A program made the translations under genes and the position numbers. Positions 1-6,083 of a stretch of 6,200 bases of DNA are shown here, in pieces. The DNA is from JAFGTE01 sp043800105 (GTDB lineage: Bacteria > Patescibacteriota > Gracilibacteria > UM-FILTER-43-11). The stretch is from positions 1-6,200 of the forward strand of contig JAZDNJ010000062.1 of assembly GCA_043800105.1 (NCBI GenBank). Direction: 5' to 3'. The notes below the pieces were generated by a model that worked only from the letters and a program-made list of their open reading frames with translations, did not search any database and was not told where the DNA came from. Position 1 is the stretch's first letter, and every line of letters starts with the position of its first letter.

Positions 1-348
1 CCGGAAGCTTATGACGGTTTTTTTATCAACGTGAATGTCGTAAAGGAAGATCTGACTGCCGAAGTGTCTTCAGTCGATTACGCAAGGGCTAACATCAATC
101 TGGCCGCCCAGAACCTGACAGACTATGAAAAGGTGCAGGAAGCCCAGGTGGACCTGAATGGAATTCCAGCCATGGTTCATATTTTCCAGGCCAGACTTAA
201 TCCCACCGAAAATCTCATTCGCTTTATTCAGCTTTACGTTGCTAAAGGCAAAGACGCATACATTGTTACAGGCGGAATGCTCCCCAGCACACCCAAAGAA
301 CTGCGTGACCTGGTGGGTTCCAGCGTTACCAGCTTCCGGCTGAAATAA
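1..348 (+). CDS. PsbP/DUF1795-like protein, C-terminal part (5' end outside window)
   Basis: The reading frame is open from the first base to a TAA at 346-348, giving about 115 residues with no start codon that must be used. A GTG at 31 is possible, but the frame continues upstream of it and the coding pattern does not change there, so I treat the gene as truncated by the window edge. The visible part looks like the C-terminal half of PsbP/DcrB/DUF1795-type domains: a strand ending in GFFINVNV, a helix with DYARANINLAAQNL, then a VDLNGIPAMV strand, an aromatic-containing YVAKGKDAYIVT strand and a final helix ending in SVTSFRLK. In bacteria such domains usually sit in exported or lipid-anchored proteins of unknown role; the signal region would lie upstream and is not visible. 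The family assignment is by pattern recall only. It converges on the ATPase gene. Confidence 0.75.
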   Translation, partial: PEAYDGFFINVNVVKEDLTAEVSSVDYARANINLAAQNLTDYEKVQEAQVDLNGIPAMVHIFQARLNPTENLIRFIQLYVAKGKDAYIVTGGMLPSTPKELRDLVGSSVTSFRLK

Positions 349-356
349 AATCTAAA

Positions 357-3146
357 TCAAACTGCGGCCACACGAACAGGCTTCAGGACTATCTTTTTGT
401 TTTTGAATATTTTGTAAAACTCACGAATAAGAAGATAAACAAGACTGGCAATAACAGCCCACATCCAATCCGATAAAGTCATCGGAGCAGTATAAAGGAA
501 AGGTGAAATATAGGGATTATAAACAATATTCAATATCAGGATAATGGAAATCAGAAAACCCAGCATCAGTCTTTTATTGGACCAAACATAAGACGACAGG
601 ACAGAAGTATGGTCACCTGCTCTGCGCGACATGATATTCATCCACTGAGCAAAAACGATAGATACATAAGTAAGAGTAGTCGCCCGCATGTACAAGAGAC
701 TCGTTGCTTCAATGCCTATTGGGGACACTTTTGCACGGTAAAAGACAAACATGAAATTAATAAAGGCGAGAGCCCCCATAAGAAAACCGGCCCAGGTAAC
801 ATCAAAAAGGGTGCGCCTGGTTATGATATGGTCATTTGGATTACGGGGCGCTTCCGACATTATTTTGGACTGAGCCGGATCCCATGTAAGAAAAGTCAGA
901 GGCAGCATTTCCCCCACAAGGTCAATGGCGAGGATCTGAACGCCGATAATCGCCACAGGGGTATTGAAGAACATTGTGCCTGCCAGACTGAAAACAACGG
1001 CCCCCAACTCAGCCATATTAGAGGTGATGGAAGACATGATGGTTCTTTTTAAGTTCTGGTAAATCGTACGGCCTTCCTGAATGGCTACCACCAGAGTTCC
1101 AAAACTGTCATCGAGCAAAATAAGTTCGGAAGAATTCTTTGCCACTTCAGTTCCGACTTTCCCCATGGCAACTCCGATATCCGCCTTTTTAAGGGCGGGC
1201 GCGTCATTCACACCATCACCGGTCACCGCCACTATTTCACCGGCTTTTTTCAGTACATCCACAATCCGCAGTTTGTTTTCCGGGGACGTCCGCGCGAAGA
1301 TCAGGTTAGTGTTGATCAGCGCGTGAAGCAGTTCAATGTCCGACATCGCTTCCAGCTCTTTTCCGGTGATGACTTTTATATCACTTTTTTTACGCGTTCC
1401 GCCGATGCCGATTTTACGGGCAATGGCTTCCGCTGTCAGCGCGTAATCACCGGTTATTATAATGACCCGGATGTAAGCCCTGAGCGCGGCGCTGATAGCC
1501 GCCTTCACTTCCGCCCGTGGAGGATCGATCATGGACACAAGCCCCATCCAGATCAGATCTTTCTCAGCCTCCCTGAAGGTGAAATCCTGATTGAATTCAG
1601 GTATTTCACGATAAGCATATGCCAGATTGCGTAGGGCCAATCGGGCGTACTCGTCATCTTTTTCTTTGATGAGCCGCCGGTCATCATCCGTAATCGGACG
1701 GACATTTTTGCCATCCCAGATCCGTGTGCAGCAGGCGATCAGGCTCTGCGGGGAACCCTTGGCATAAAGCCATGTTTTCCCATCACGCTGCCGCACGGAA
1801 GACATACGTTTGCGGACAGCGTCAAAGGTGTACTCTTTGATTTCAGGGAATTGCTTATCAAGTTCAACGGGATTGACCCCGGCTTTCTGCGCCAGTGTAA
1901 TCAGCGCCCCTTCCGTGGGATCCCCAATGCAGTACCAGGTGGGATGATGTTCATCGGGAGCGGAAACACGGGCGTTACTGGCAAAAGCACCGTTTTCAAA
2001 AAAGAGTCGGTAATTTTTCAGATCATCTGCGGAAACAGGTTTGCCATCCGACTTTAGCAATTCACCCTTAGGCTCGTATCCGACTCCGCTCAGATCAAAT
2101 TCCTGGCTGCCGATCGATATTTTCTGAACCGTCATTTCGTTGGTTGTAAGCGTTCCGGTTTTATCGGTGCAGATGATGTGGGTGGAACCAAGCGTTTCGA
2201 CCGCGGACAGTTTTTTGATGACCGCATGTTTTGCGGTAAGACGCCCTGCCGCCAGCGAAAGAGCCACGGACACCTGAGCGGGAAGGCCTTCCGGCACGCA
2301 GGCCGCCGCGATACCCAAGGCGAAAATAAAGGCTTCCCGAAGGGAAAATTTAAGGAGTAAACCCACCGCGAACAAGGACACGCCGACCACCAGAGCGGTA
2401 TAAGAAACTTTCTTGGCCAGATTATTTAACTCTTTCTGCAAAGGAGACAGTTCTGTTTCAGTCGCCTGACTCAGGTTGGCAATGCGCCCAAGTTCGGTAC
2501 CCATGCCTGTAGCCACCACAATGCCTTTGCCATTACCAATTGCCACCGTGGTTCCCATAAAAGCAATGTTGTTCCGCCCTCCCAGTTCAGCTATACCTTC
2601 AATGACATGAATGAATTTCCTGACAGGATCGGATTCCCCTGTAAGCGAAAAGTCATTGGCGGCCAGATTGTTTTCCTCAAAAATGCGCACATCCGCCGGA
2701 ATGGCGTCCCCTTCCTCAAGCATCACAATGTCGCCGGGAACCAGCAGGTCACTTTCGATTTCCGCCATTTTTCCCCCTCGTATCACTTTGGCTTTTGCCT
2801 TAGCAAGCGATTTTAAAGATTCCATCATTCGTTCCGCCCTGTATTCCTGAAAAAAACTGATCACCGCGTTAATCAGAACGATGACGCCCAAAATAATGGC
2901 ATCCCTGTAAGAATGCATATAAAGAGCAAGCAGGGCGGCCACAATCAGAACAACCGCCATCAGGTCCTTGAACTGCGATAGGAATTTGACCAAAAGCGAT
3001 TCTTTACCGACTTCAGCCAGCCGGTTATACCCATAAATACCCAGACGCTGGTCCACTTCTTTTGGCAAAAGACCTTCTTTGCGCGTATTCAGATGAGAGA
3101 TCACCTCATCAACGCGCATTTGGTAATAAGCAGTTTGATCGGACAT
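357..3146 (-). CDS. P-type cation-transporting ATPase (P2 family, Na,K-/Ca-ATPase-like)
   Basis: This is a complete 929-residue membrane pump that uses ATP to move cations across the cytoplasmic membrane through an aspartyl-phosphate intermediate. Visible parts in order are: an N-terminal cation-ATPase domain (about 8-75); M1-M2 (about 60-102); actuator domain with TGES at 169-172; M3-M4 with PEGLP at 285-289; phosphorylation motif DKTGTLT with catalytic Asp328; nucleotide-binding domain with FDAVRKRMS at 441-449 and KGSP at 463-466; DPPR at 541-544; TGD at 565-567; GDGVNDAP at 643-650; and M5-M10 from about 703 to 908. All catalytic motifs are intact. The presumed ion-site residues are E286 (M4), S709, N710 and E713 (M5), D742 and E746 (M6), and Q834 and N837 (M8). 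By alignment from memory these resemble Na,K-ATPase more than SERCA, so the ion could be Na+, Ca2+ or another cation. The ATG is fixed by an in-frame TAA (3159-3161 on this strand) just upstream; no Shine-Dalgarno is seen. tRNA-Cys lies 23 bp upstream on the same strand. Confidence 0.97.
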   Translation of the reverse strand: MSDQTAYYQMRVDEVISHLNTRKEGLLPKEVDQRLGIYGYNRLAEVGKESLLVKFLSQFKDLMAVVLIVAALLALYMHSYRDAIILGVIVLINAVISFFQEYRAERMMESLKSLAKAKAKVIRGGKMAEIESDLLVPGDIVMLEEGDAIPADVRIFEENNLAANDFSLTGESDPVRKFIHVIEGIAELGGRNNIAFMGTTVAIGNGKGIVVATGMGTELGRIANLSQATETELSPLQKELNNLAKKVSYTALVVGVSLFAVGLLLKFSLREAFIFALGIAAACVPEGLPAQVSVALSLAAGRLTAKHAVIKKLSAVETLGSTHIICTDKTGTLTTNEMTVQKISIGSQEFDLSGVGYEPKGELLKSDGKPVSADDLKNYRLFFENGAFASNARVSAPDEHHPTWYCIGDPTEGALITLAQKAGVNPVELDKQFPEIKEYTFDAVRKRMSSVRQRDGKTWLYAKGSPQSLIACCTRIWDGKNVRPITDDDRRLIKEKDDEYARLALRNLAYAYREIPEFNQDFTFREAEKDLIWMGLVSMIDPPRAEVKAAISAALRAYIRVIIITGDYALTAEAIARKIGIGGTRKKSDIKVITGKELEAMSDIELLHALINTNLIFARTSPENKLRIVDVLKKAGEIVAVTGDGVNDAPALKKADIGVAMGKVGTEVAKNSSELILLDDSFGTLVVAIQEGRTIYQNLKRTIMSSITSNMAELGAVVFSLAGTMFFNTPVAIIGVQILAIDLVGEMLPLTFLTWDPAQSKIMSEAPRNPNDHIITRRTLFDVTWAGFLMGALAFINFMFVFYRAKVSPIGIEATSLLYMRATTLTYVSIVFAQWMNIMSRRAGDHTSVLSSYVWSNKRLMLGFLISIILILNIVYNPYISPFLYTAPMTLSDWMWAVIASLVYLLIREFYKIFKNKKIVLKPVRVAAV

Positions 3147-3169
3147 GAGATGATGGTTTTATGTTTTTT

Positions 3170-3245
3170 TGGAGGTGCCGGTGGGATTTGAACCCACGAA
3201 TGGCGGTTTTGCAGACCGCAGTGTTAGCCACTTCACCACGGCACC
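3170..3245 (-). tRNA. tRNA-Cys (anticodon GCA)
   Basis: Read on the minus strand, this 76-nt sequence folds into a full cloverleaf. It has a perfect 7-bp acceptor stem (GGTGCCG with CGGCACC), a 3-bp D stem (GTG/CAC), an anticodon stem GCGGT/ACCGC closing the loop CTGCAAA, a 5-nt variable loop, and a T stem GTGGG/CCCAC around the TTCAAAT loop. The anticodon GCA occupies 3210-3212 and reads Cys codons UGU and UGC. The discriminator base is U (A at 3173 on the plus strand), a known tRNA-Cys identity element, and the CCA tail is encoded in the DNA (3170-3172). It is the only tRNA in the window and is transcribed towards the ATPase gene, with no terminator-like T-run between them. Confidence 0.97.
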
Positions 3246-3266
3246 ATTTTTATCGTCTTTTAGCTC

Positions 3267-3295
3267 CTTTTAGCAAATTTCCCGTTAAAAAGCAA
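3267..3295 (-). promoter_or_regulatory. Putative sigma-70-type promoter for tRNA-Cys (and ATPase)
   Basis: On the minus strand, a -35-like TTGCTT (3295-3290) is followed after exactly 17 bp by a -10-like TAAAAG (3272-3267). Transcription would start near 3260, leaving a leader of about 15 nt before the tRNA 5' end at 3245. A second TAAAAG lies 10 bp further downstream (3262-3257). Both hexamers are imperfect, so this is a position-based guess. If it is correct, this promoter probably also serves the ATPase. Confidence 0.4.
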
Positions 3296-3301
3296 TTCGT
3301 A

Positions 3302-3307
3302 TATAAT
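3302..3307 (+). promoter_or_regulatory. Putative -10 box for the 50-residue membrane ORF
   Basis: A perfect TATAAT hexamer lies 28 bp upstream of the ATG at 3336, which would place a start site near 3314 and give a short leader of about 22 nt. No convincing -35 hexamer occurs at 16-18 bp spacing (the candidate is TTCCCG at 3279-3284). It could equally be a chance match in A/T-rich intergenic DNA. Confidence 0.35.
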
Positions 3308-3335
3308 TACAAGGCACTATCTGACCATTCTGACT

Positions 3336-3488
3336 ATGAAAATAACGTCCAATCAAATCATCGCTTTTATTATTGCCTTTCTGATGGGTGTCGGTCTGGC
3401 CTCCTATATTATGCTCAGCAAAGAAAAAACCAATGTTACCGAACAGACAAAAAACGAAAAGATCGTGAACGACGTCGGGGATAATTGA
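3336..3488 (+). CDS. Small single-span membrane protein, 50 residues, unknown function
   Basis: This ATG-to-TGA frame encodes 50 residues: a short polar N-terminus (MKITSNQ), one strongly hydrophobic segment of about 20 residues (roughly 8-27, with Gly and Ala in its second half, GVGLAS), and a charged, Lys/Glu/Asn-rich tail. This is the layout of a small bitopic membrane protein with a single signal-anchor-like helix; no lipobox cysteine is present. Codon choice looks like that of the neighbouring genes, and the start is preceded by a TATAAT box but by no Shine-Dalgarno. It ends 57 bp before grpE, and its stop codon overlaps the -35 box proposed for grpE. I do not recognise a family and assign no function. 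The main doubt is that a 50-codon frame can arise by chance, although the clean split into a hydrophobic helix and polar tail argues against that. Confidence 0.6.
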   Translation: MKITSNQIIAFIIAFLMGVGLASYIMLSKEKTNVTEQTKNEKIVNDVGDN

Positions 3489-3513
3489 TTTAAGGCAGGC
3501 AAGCTGATAAAAT
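3485..3513 (+). promoter_or_regulatory. Putative grpE promoter (extended -10)
   Basis: TTGATT (3485-3490) and TAAAAT (3508-3513) are separated by exactly 17 bp, and the -10 box is preceded by TGA, giving an extended -10 (TGn) element. Transcription would start near 3520, about 26 nt before the grpE ATG. The -35 box overlaps the TGA stop of the small upstream ORF. No CIRCE repeat is present here, so this promoter looks independent of HrcA. Confidence 0.55.
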
Positions 3514-3545
3514 AGGCTCACTTTAAAAATAAAGCTTATTTAATC

Positions 3546-4082
3546 ATGGCCGATGATCTTGATGAAAAACTTAAGGCTGCCGCGGCGACCGACCAGGCGC
3601 AGCAACAGGCACAAAACGACAAAGATGAGAAAGACGCCAAAATAGAAGAGCTGACCGGCCAGCTGGCCCGCGCCATGGCTGATCTGCAGAATTTCAAACG
3701 CCGAAGTGAAGAGGAAAAAGCTAGTTTTGTAAAATGGGCCAACGCGGAAATGCTGAAAAATATTCTGCCGATTCTGGACAACCTGGACAGGAGTGTGACC
3801 CACCTTCCTAAAGAACTTAAAGACAACGAATGGGCCAAAGGCATGCTCCATATTCACGATGATCTGCTGAAAACTTTTGAAAAACTGGGCATCAAAAAGA
3901 TTAAAACCGTGGGCGAAAAGCTGAACCCCAAAATTCACGAAGCCATGATGACCGGACCGGGCGACCTGGACACAGTGACCGGGGAATTCGAACCAGGCTA
4001 CACGCTGGGCGACGAAGTGATCAAGGTAGCCAAAGTAAAAGTCGGTGACGGTTCAAAGGCCGAAAAGGACTCAAAAAAATAA
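3546..4082 (+). CDS. grpE: GrpE, nucleotide exchange factor for DnaK
   Basis: GrpE is the cytoplasmic co-chaperone that opens the DnaK nucleotide-binding cleft to release ADP and so resets the chaperone cycle. The 178-residue product has the family layout: a polar, Ala/Gln/Asp-rich N-terminus (1-30), a long helix rich in charged residues that forms the dimer coiled coil (about 30-65, with DLQNFKRR at 46-53), the helical segment KNILPILDNLDRS at 71-83, and the beta-domain that contacts DnaK (about 120-168, with LNPKIHEAM at 126-134 and GYTLGDEVIKVAKVKV at 151-166). The length is typical. The ATG is the only usable start, because the frame has a TAG at 3513-3515 and no other start between; no Shine-Dalgarno precedes it. 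dnaK follows after 96 bp on the same strand, and the dnaK -35 box begins at the base after the grpE stop. Confidence 0.98.
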   Translation: MADDLDEKLKAAAATDQAQQQAQNDKDEKDAKIEELTGQLARAMADLQNFKRRSEEEKASFVKWANAEMLKNILPILDNLDRSVTHLPKELKDNEWAKGMLHIHDDLLKTFEKLGIKKIKTVGEKLNPKIHEAMMTGPGDLDTVTGEFEPGYTLGDEVIKVAKVKVGDGSKAEKDSKK

Positions 4083-4110
4083 TTGACAGATCACGTTAGC
4101 ACTCTATAAT
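4083..4110 (+). promoter_or_regulatory. dnaK promoter, consensus sigma-70 type
   Basis: Both hexamers match the consensus exactly: TTGACA at 4083-4088 and TATAAT at 4105-4110, with a 16-bp spacer. The -35 box starts immediately after the grpE stop codon. The start site should fall near 4117, inside the right arm of the CIRCE element, giving a leader of about 60 nt. Such a strong promoter makes sense for a gene that must be expressed in bulk when its repressor is released. Confidence 0.88.
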
Positions 4111-4122
4111 GATGAGTGCTAA
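4096..4122 (+). promoter_or_regulatory. CIRCE operator (HrcA binding site) of dnaK
   Basis: A perfect inverted repeat TTAGCACTC-N9-GAGTGCTAA matches the CIRCE consensus in every arm position and in spacer length. CIRCE is the operator of the heat-shock repressor HrcA, which holds dnaK and groE genes down under normal conditions and loses activity when misfolded protein occupies the chaperonin. Here the 9-bp spacer (TATAATGAT) contains the whole -10 box of the dnaK promoter, so bound HrcA would directly block RNA polymerase. This implies that hrcA is present elsewhere in the genome. Confidence 0.97.
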
Positions 4123-4124
4123 AA

Positions 4125-4148
4125 GTTGTTTCGTTATATCGTTACAAC
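4125..4148 (+). promoter_or_regulatory. Small inverted repeat in the dnaK leader
   Basis: GTTGT (4125-4129) and ACAAC (4144-4148) can pair to a 5-bp stem around a 14-nt loop just downstream of CIRCE in the predicted dnaK leader RNA. The stem is short and lacks a T-run, so it is not a terminator. It may be a weak leader hairpin or may be chance. Confidence 0.25.
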
Positions 4149-4153
4149 ATTGA

Positions 4154-4173
4154 AAAATTTATTAATAAATTTT
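4154..4173 (+). repeat. Perfect 20-bp A/T palindrome just before the dnaK start
   Basis: The 20 bp read AAAATTTATT followed by AATAAATTTT, which is identical on both strands and contains no G or C. In RNA it could fold into an 8-bp A-U stem with a UUAA loop, ending 5 nt before the dnaK ATG, where a ribosome-binding site would normally lie. The palindrome is seen directly. A role as heat-sensitive leader structure or as protein-binding site is inference. Confidence 0.85.
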
Positions 4174-4178
4174 GAATA

Positions 4179-6083
4179 ATGGGCAAAATTATCGGAATCG
4201 ACTTAGGCACCACGAACTCCTGCATGGCCGTCATGGAAGGCGGTGAGCCGGTGGTCATAGCAAACGCGGAAGGTAACAGAACGACGCCATCAATCATTGC
4301 CGAAAAGGACGGAGAAAGGCTGGCTGGCATCATTGCAAAACGTCAGGCTGTGACTAATCCAAAAAATACTATCTTTTCCGCAAAGCGCTTTATAGGTCAC
4401 AAACTGGACGAAGTGGAAAAAGAATCCAAAATGATGCCCTTCGAAACGAAATCGGGAAAGAATGGTGAAGTGGAGATTAAAATGGGCGACAAATGGTTCA
4501 AACCCGCCGAAATTTCGGCCCGGGTACTGCAGAAACTGAAAGCCGACGCGGAAGCCTATTTAGGCCAGCCAGTGACTGAAGCGGTCATCACCGTACCCGC
4601 CTACTTCAACGATTCTCAGCGCCAGGCCACCAAAGACGCCGGAAAGATCGCCGGTCTGGAAGTAAAAAGGATTATTAACGAACCGACCGCGGCCGCCCTG
4701 GCTTACGGCCTGGATAAAAAAAAGAACGACATTAAGATCGCCGTTTTTGACCTTGGAGGCGGTACTTTTGATATTTCTATTCTGGAACTGGGCGACGGTG
4801 TGTTCGAAGTTATCTCGACCAACGGTGACACGCATCTGGGGGGCGACGATTTTGATCAGGAAGTTATTGATTGGCTGGTGGCCAGCTTTAAAAAATCCGA
4901 CGGCATCGACCTTAGCAAAGACCAGATGGCCCTGCAAAGACTTAAAGAAGTCGCGGAAAAAGCCAAAATCGAGCTTTCGAGCGCGCAGGAAACGGACATC
5001 AACCTGCCATTTATTACAGCGGACGCCAGCGGCCCCAAGCACATGAACCTGAAACTGTCACGTTCCAAACTGGAAGAACTGACGCATGACCTGATCCAGC
5101 GGACCAAGTCACCATGTGAAAAGGCGCTGAAAGACGCCAAAATGAGCGCCGGCGATATTCACGAAGTAGTAATGGTAGGAGGTATGACCCGTATGCCGGC
5201 TGTAATTAAAATAGCCAAGGACATTTTCGGAAAGGAGCCCCACAAAGGCGTGAATCCGGACGAAGTCGTGGCCGTGGGCGCCGCCATTCAGGGCGGAATC
5301 CTGATGGGTGATATAAAAGACCTGTTACTGCTCGACGTCACTCCCCTTTCGCTCAGTATCGAAACACTGGGAGGCGTGGCTACCCGGATTATTGAACGCA
5401 ACACCACTATTCCCACCGCAAAATCACAGGTATTTTCCACCGCTTCCGATAACCAGCCCAGTGTGGACGTGCATGTGCTACAGGGGGAACGTGAAATGGC
5501 CTCCGACAATAAGTCACTTGGCCGCTTTATTCTGGACGGCATTCCTCCGGCCCCCCGCGGCGTCCCGCAAATCGAGGTGATTTTTGATATTGATGCCAAC
5601 GGTATTCTGAACGTGACCGCCAAAGACAAAGGAACCGGCAAACAGCAGAAAATCACCATTCAGGGCGCCAGCGGACTAAGTGAAGAGGAAGTCGAAAAAA
5701 TGAGAAAAGACGCAGAAGCTCACGCGGAAGAGGACAAGAAAAAGAAAGAAAGCGTGGAGATCCGTAACAAAGCCGACGGTATTATCTTCCAACTGGAAAA
5801 AATGATGCGCGAGAACGACGCCAAAATCAAAAGCGAACTAAAAAAGCCCGTGAACGAAAAAATCGGCGCACTGAAAGATTTACTGAAAGACGAAAAAGCC
5901 ACACCGGAAGCCATTAAAAAAGCCACTGAGGAACTGGAACAGGAAGCCCAGAAAATCGGCACCGAGATTTACAAAGACGTCGAAAACAAGGAAGCACAGG
6001 ACGACGTCAAAGTCACCGACCACAATAAGAAGAAAAATGATGACGAGGGCGAGGAAGGTGAGGTCGTCGACGAAGGCAAGTAG
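4179..6083 (+). CDS. dnaK: DnaK, Hsp70 molecular chaperone
   Basis: DnaK is the cytoplasmic Hsp70 that binds exposed hydrophobic peptides in an ATP-driven cycle with DnaJ and GrpE. The 634-residue product is full length. The nucleotide-binding domain (1 to about 380) shows GIDLGTTNSC at 6-15, Lys69 in SAKRF, AVITVPAYFNDSQRQAT at 135-151, NEPTAAALAYG at 167-177, DLGGGTFD at 191-198 (Thr196 matches the E. coli Thr199 autophosphorylation site) and VGGMTRMP at 333-340. The interdomain linker with DVTPLSL follows at 386-392, then the substrate-binding beta domain to about 500 and the helical lid, ending in an acidic, Lys-rich tail (about 604-634) without the eukaryotic EEVD. The segment around residues 78-110, missing in Gram-positive DnaKs, is present. 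The ATG is fixed by an in-frame TGA at 4173-4175 only 3 bp upstream; there is no Shine-Dalgarno. Expression is from a CIRCE-controlled promoter. dnaJ is not seen in the 117 bp that follow. Confidence 0.99.
   Translation: MGKIIGIDLGTTNSCMAVMEGGEPVVIANAEGNRTTPSIIAEKDGERLAGIIAKRQAVTNPKNTIFSAKRFIGHKLDEVEKESKMMPFETKSGKNGEVEIKMGDKWFKPAEISARVLQKLKADAEAYLGQPVTEAVITVPAYFNDSQRQATKDAGKIAGLEVKRIINEPTAAALAYGLDKKKNDIKIAVFDLGGGTFDISILELGDGVFEVISTNGDTHLGGDDFDQEVIDWLVASFKKSDGIDLSKDQMALQRLKEVAEKAKIELSSAQETDINLPFITADASGPKHMNLKLSRSKLEELTHDLIQRTKSPCEKALKDAKMSAGDIHEVVMVGGMTRMPAVIKIAKDIFGKEPHKGVNPDEVVAVGAAIQGGILMGDIKDLLLLDVTPLSLSIETLGGVATRIIERNTTIPTAKSQVFSTASDNQPSVDVHVLQGEREMASDNKSLGRFILDGIPPAPRGVPQIEVIFDIDANGILNVTAKDKGTGKQQKITIQGASGLSEEEVEKMRKDAEAHAEEDKKKKESVEIRNKADGIIFQLEKMMRENDAKIKSELKKPVNEKIGALKDLLKDEKATPEAIKKATEELEQEAQKIGTEIYKDVENKEAQDDVKVTDHNKKKNDDEGEEGEVVDEGK

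Noticed and set aside
31..348. GTG at 31 as the true start of the PsbP-like gene
   Set aside because: The same frame is open back to base 1 with coding-like sequence (PEAYDGFFIN), and the family needs more N-terminal sequence than this start would give.
609..1052. 147-residue plus-strand frame opposite the ATPase
   Set aside because: It lies entirely antisense to an intact conserved P-type ATPase, and its peptide shows no domain, helix pattern or start signal.
3161..3484. Plus-strand 107-residue frame beginning MFFWRCRWDLNPR
   Set aside because: Its first part is the antisense of tRNA-Cys. Such WDLNPR-type peptides are a well-known false annotation from reading tRNA complements. The rest overlaps the better-supported small ORF in another frame.
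3526..3542. Near-palindrome AATAAAGCTTATT before grpE
   Set aside because: An extra A breaks the symmetry and the region is A/T-rich, so it is weak compared with the perfect palindrome before dnaK.
4560..5042. 160-residue minus-strand frame opposite dnaK
   Set aside because: It is the antisense shadow of conserved dnaK codons with no recognisable protein features.
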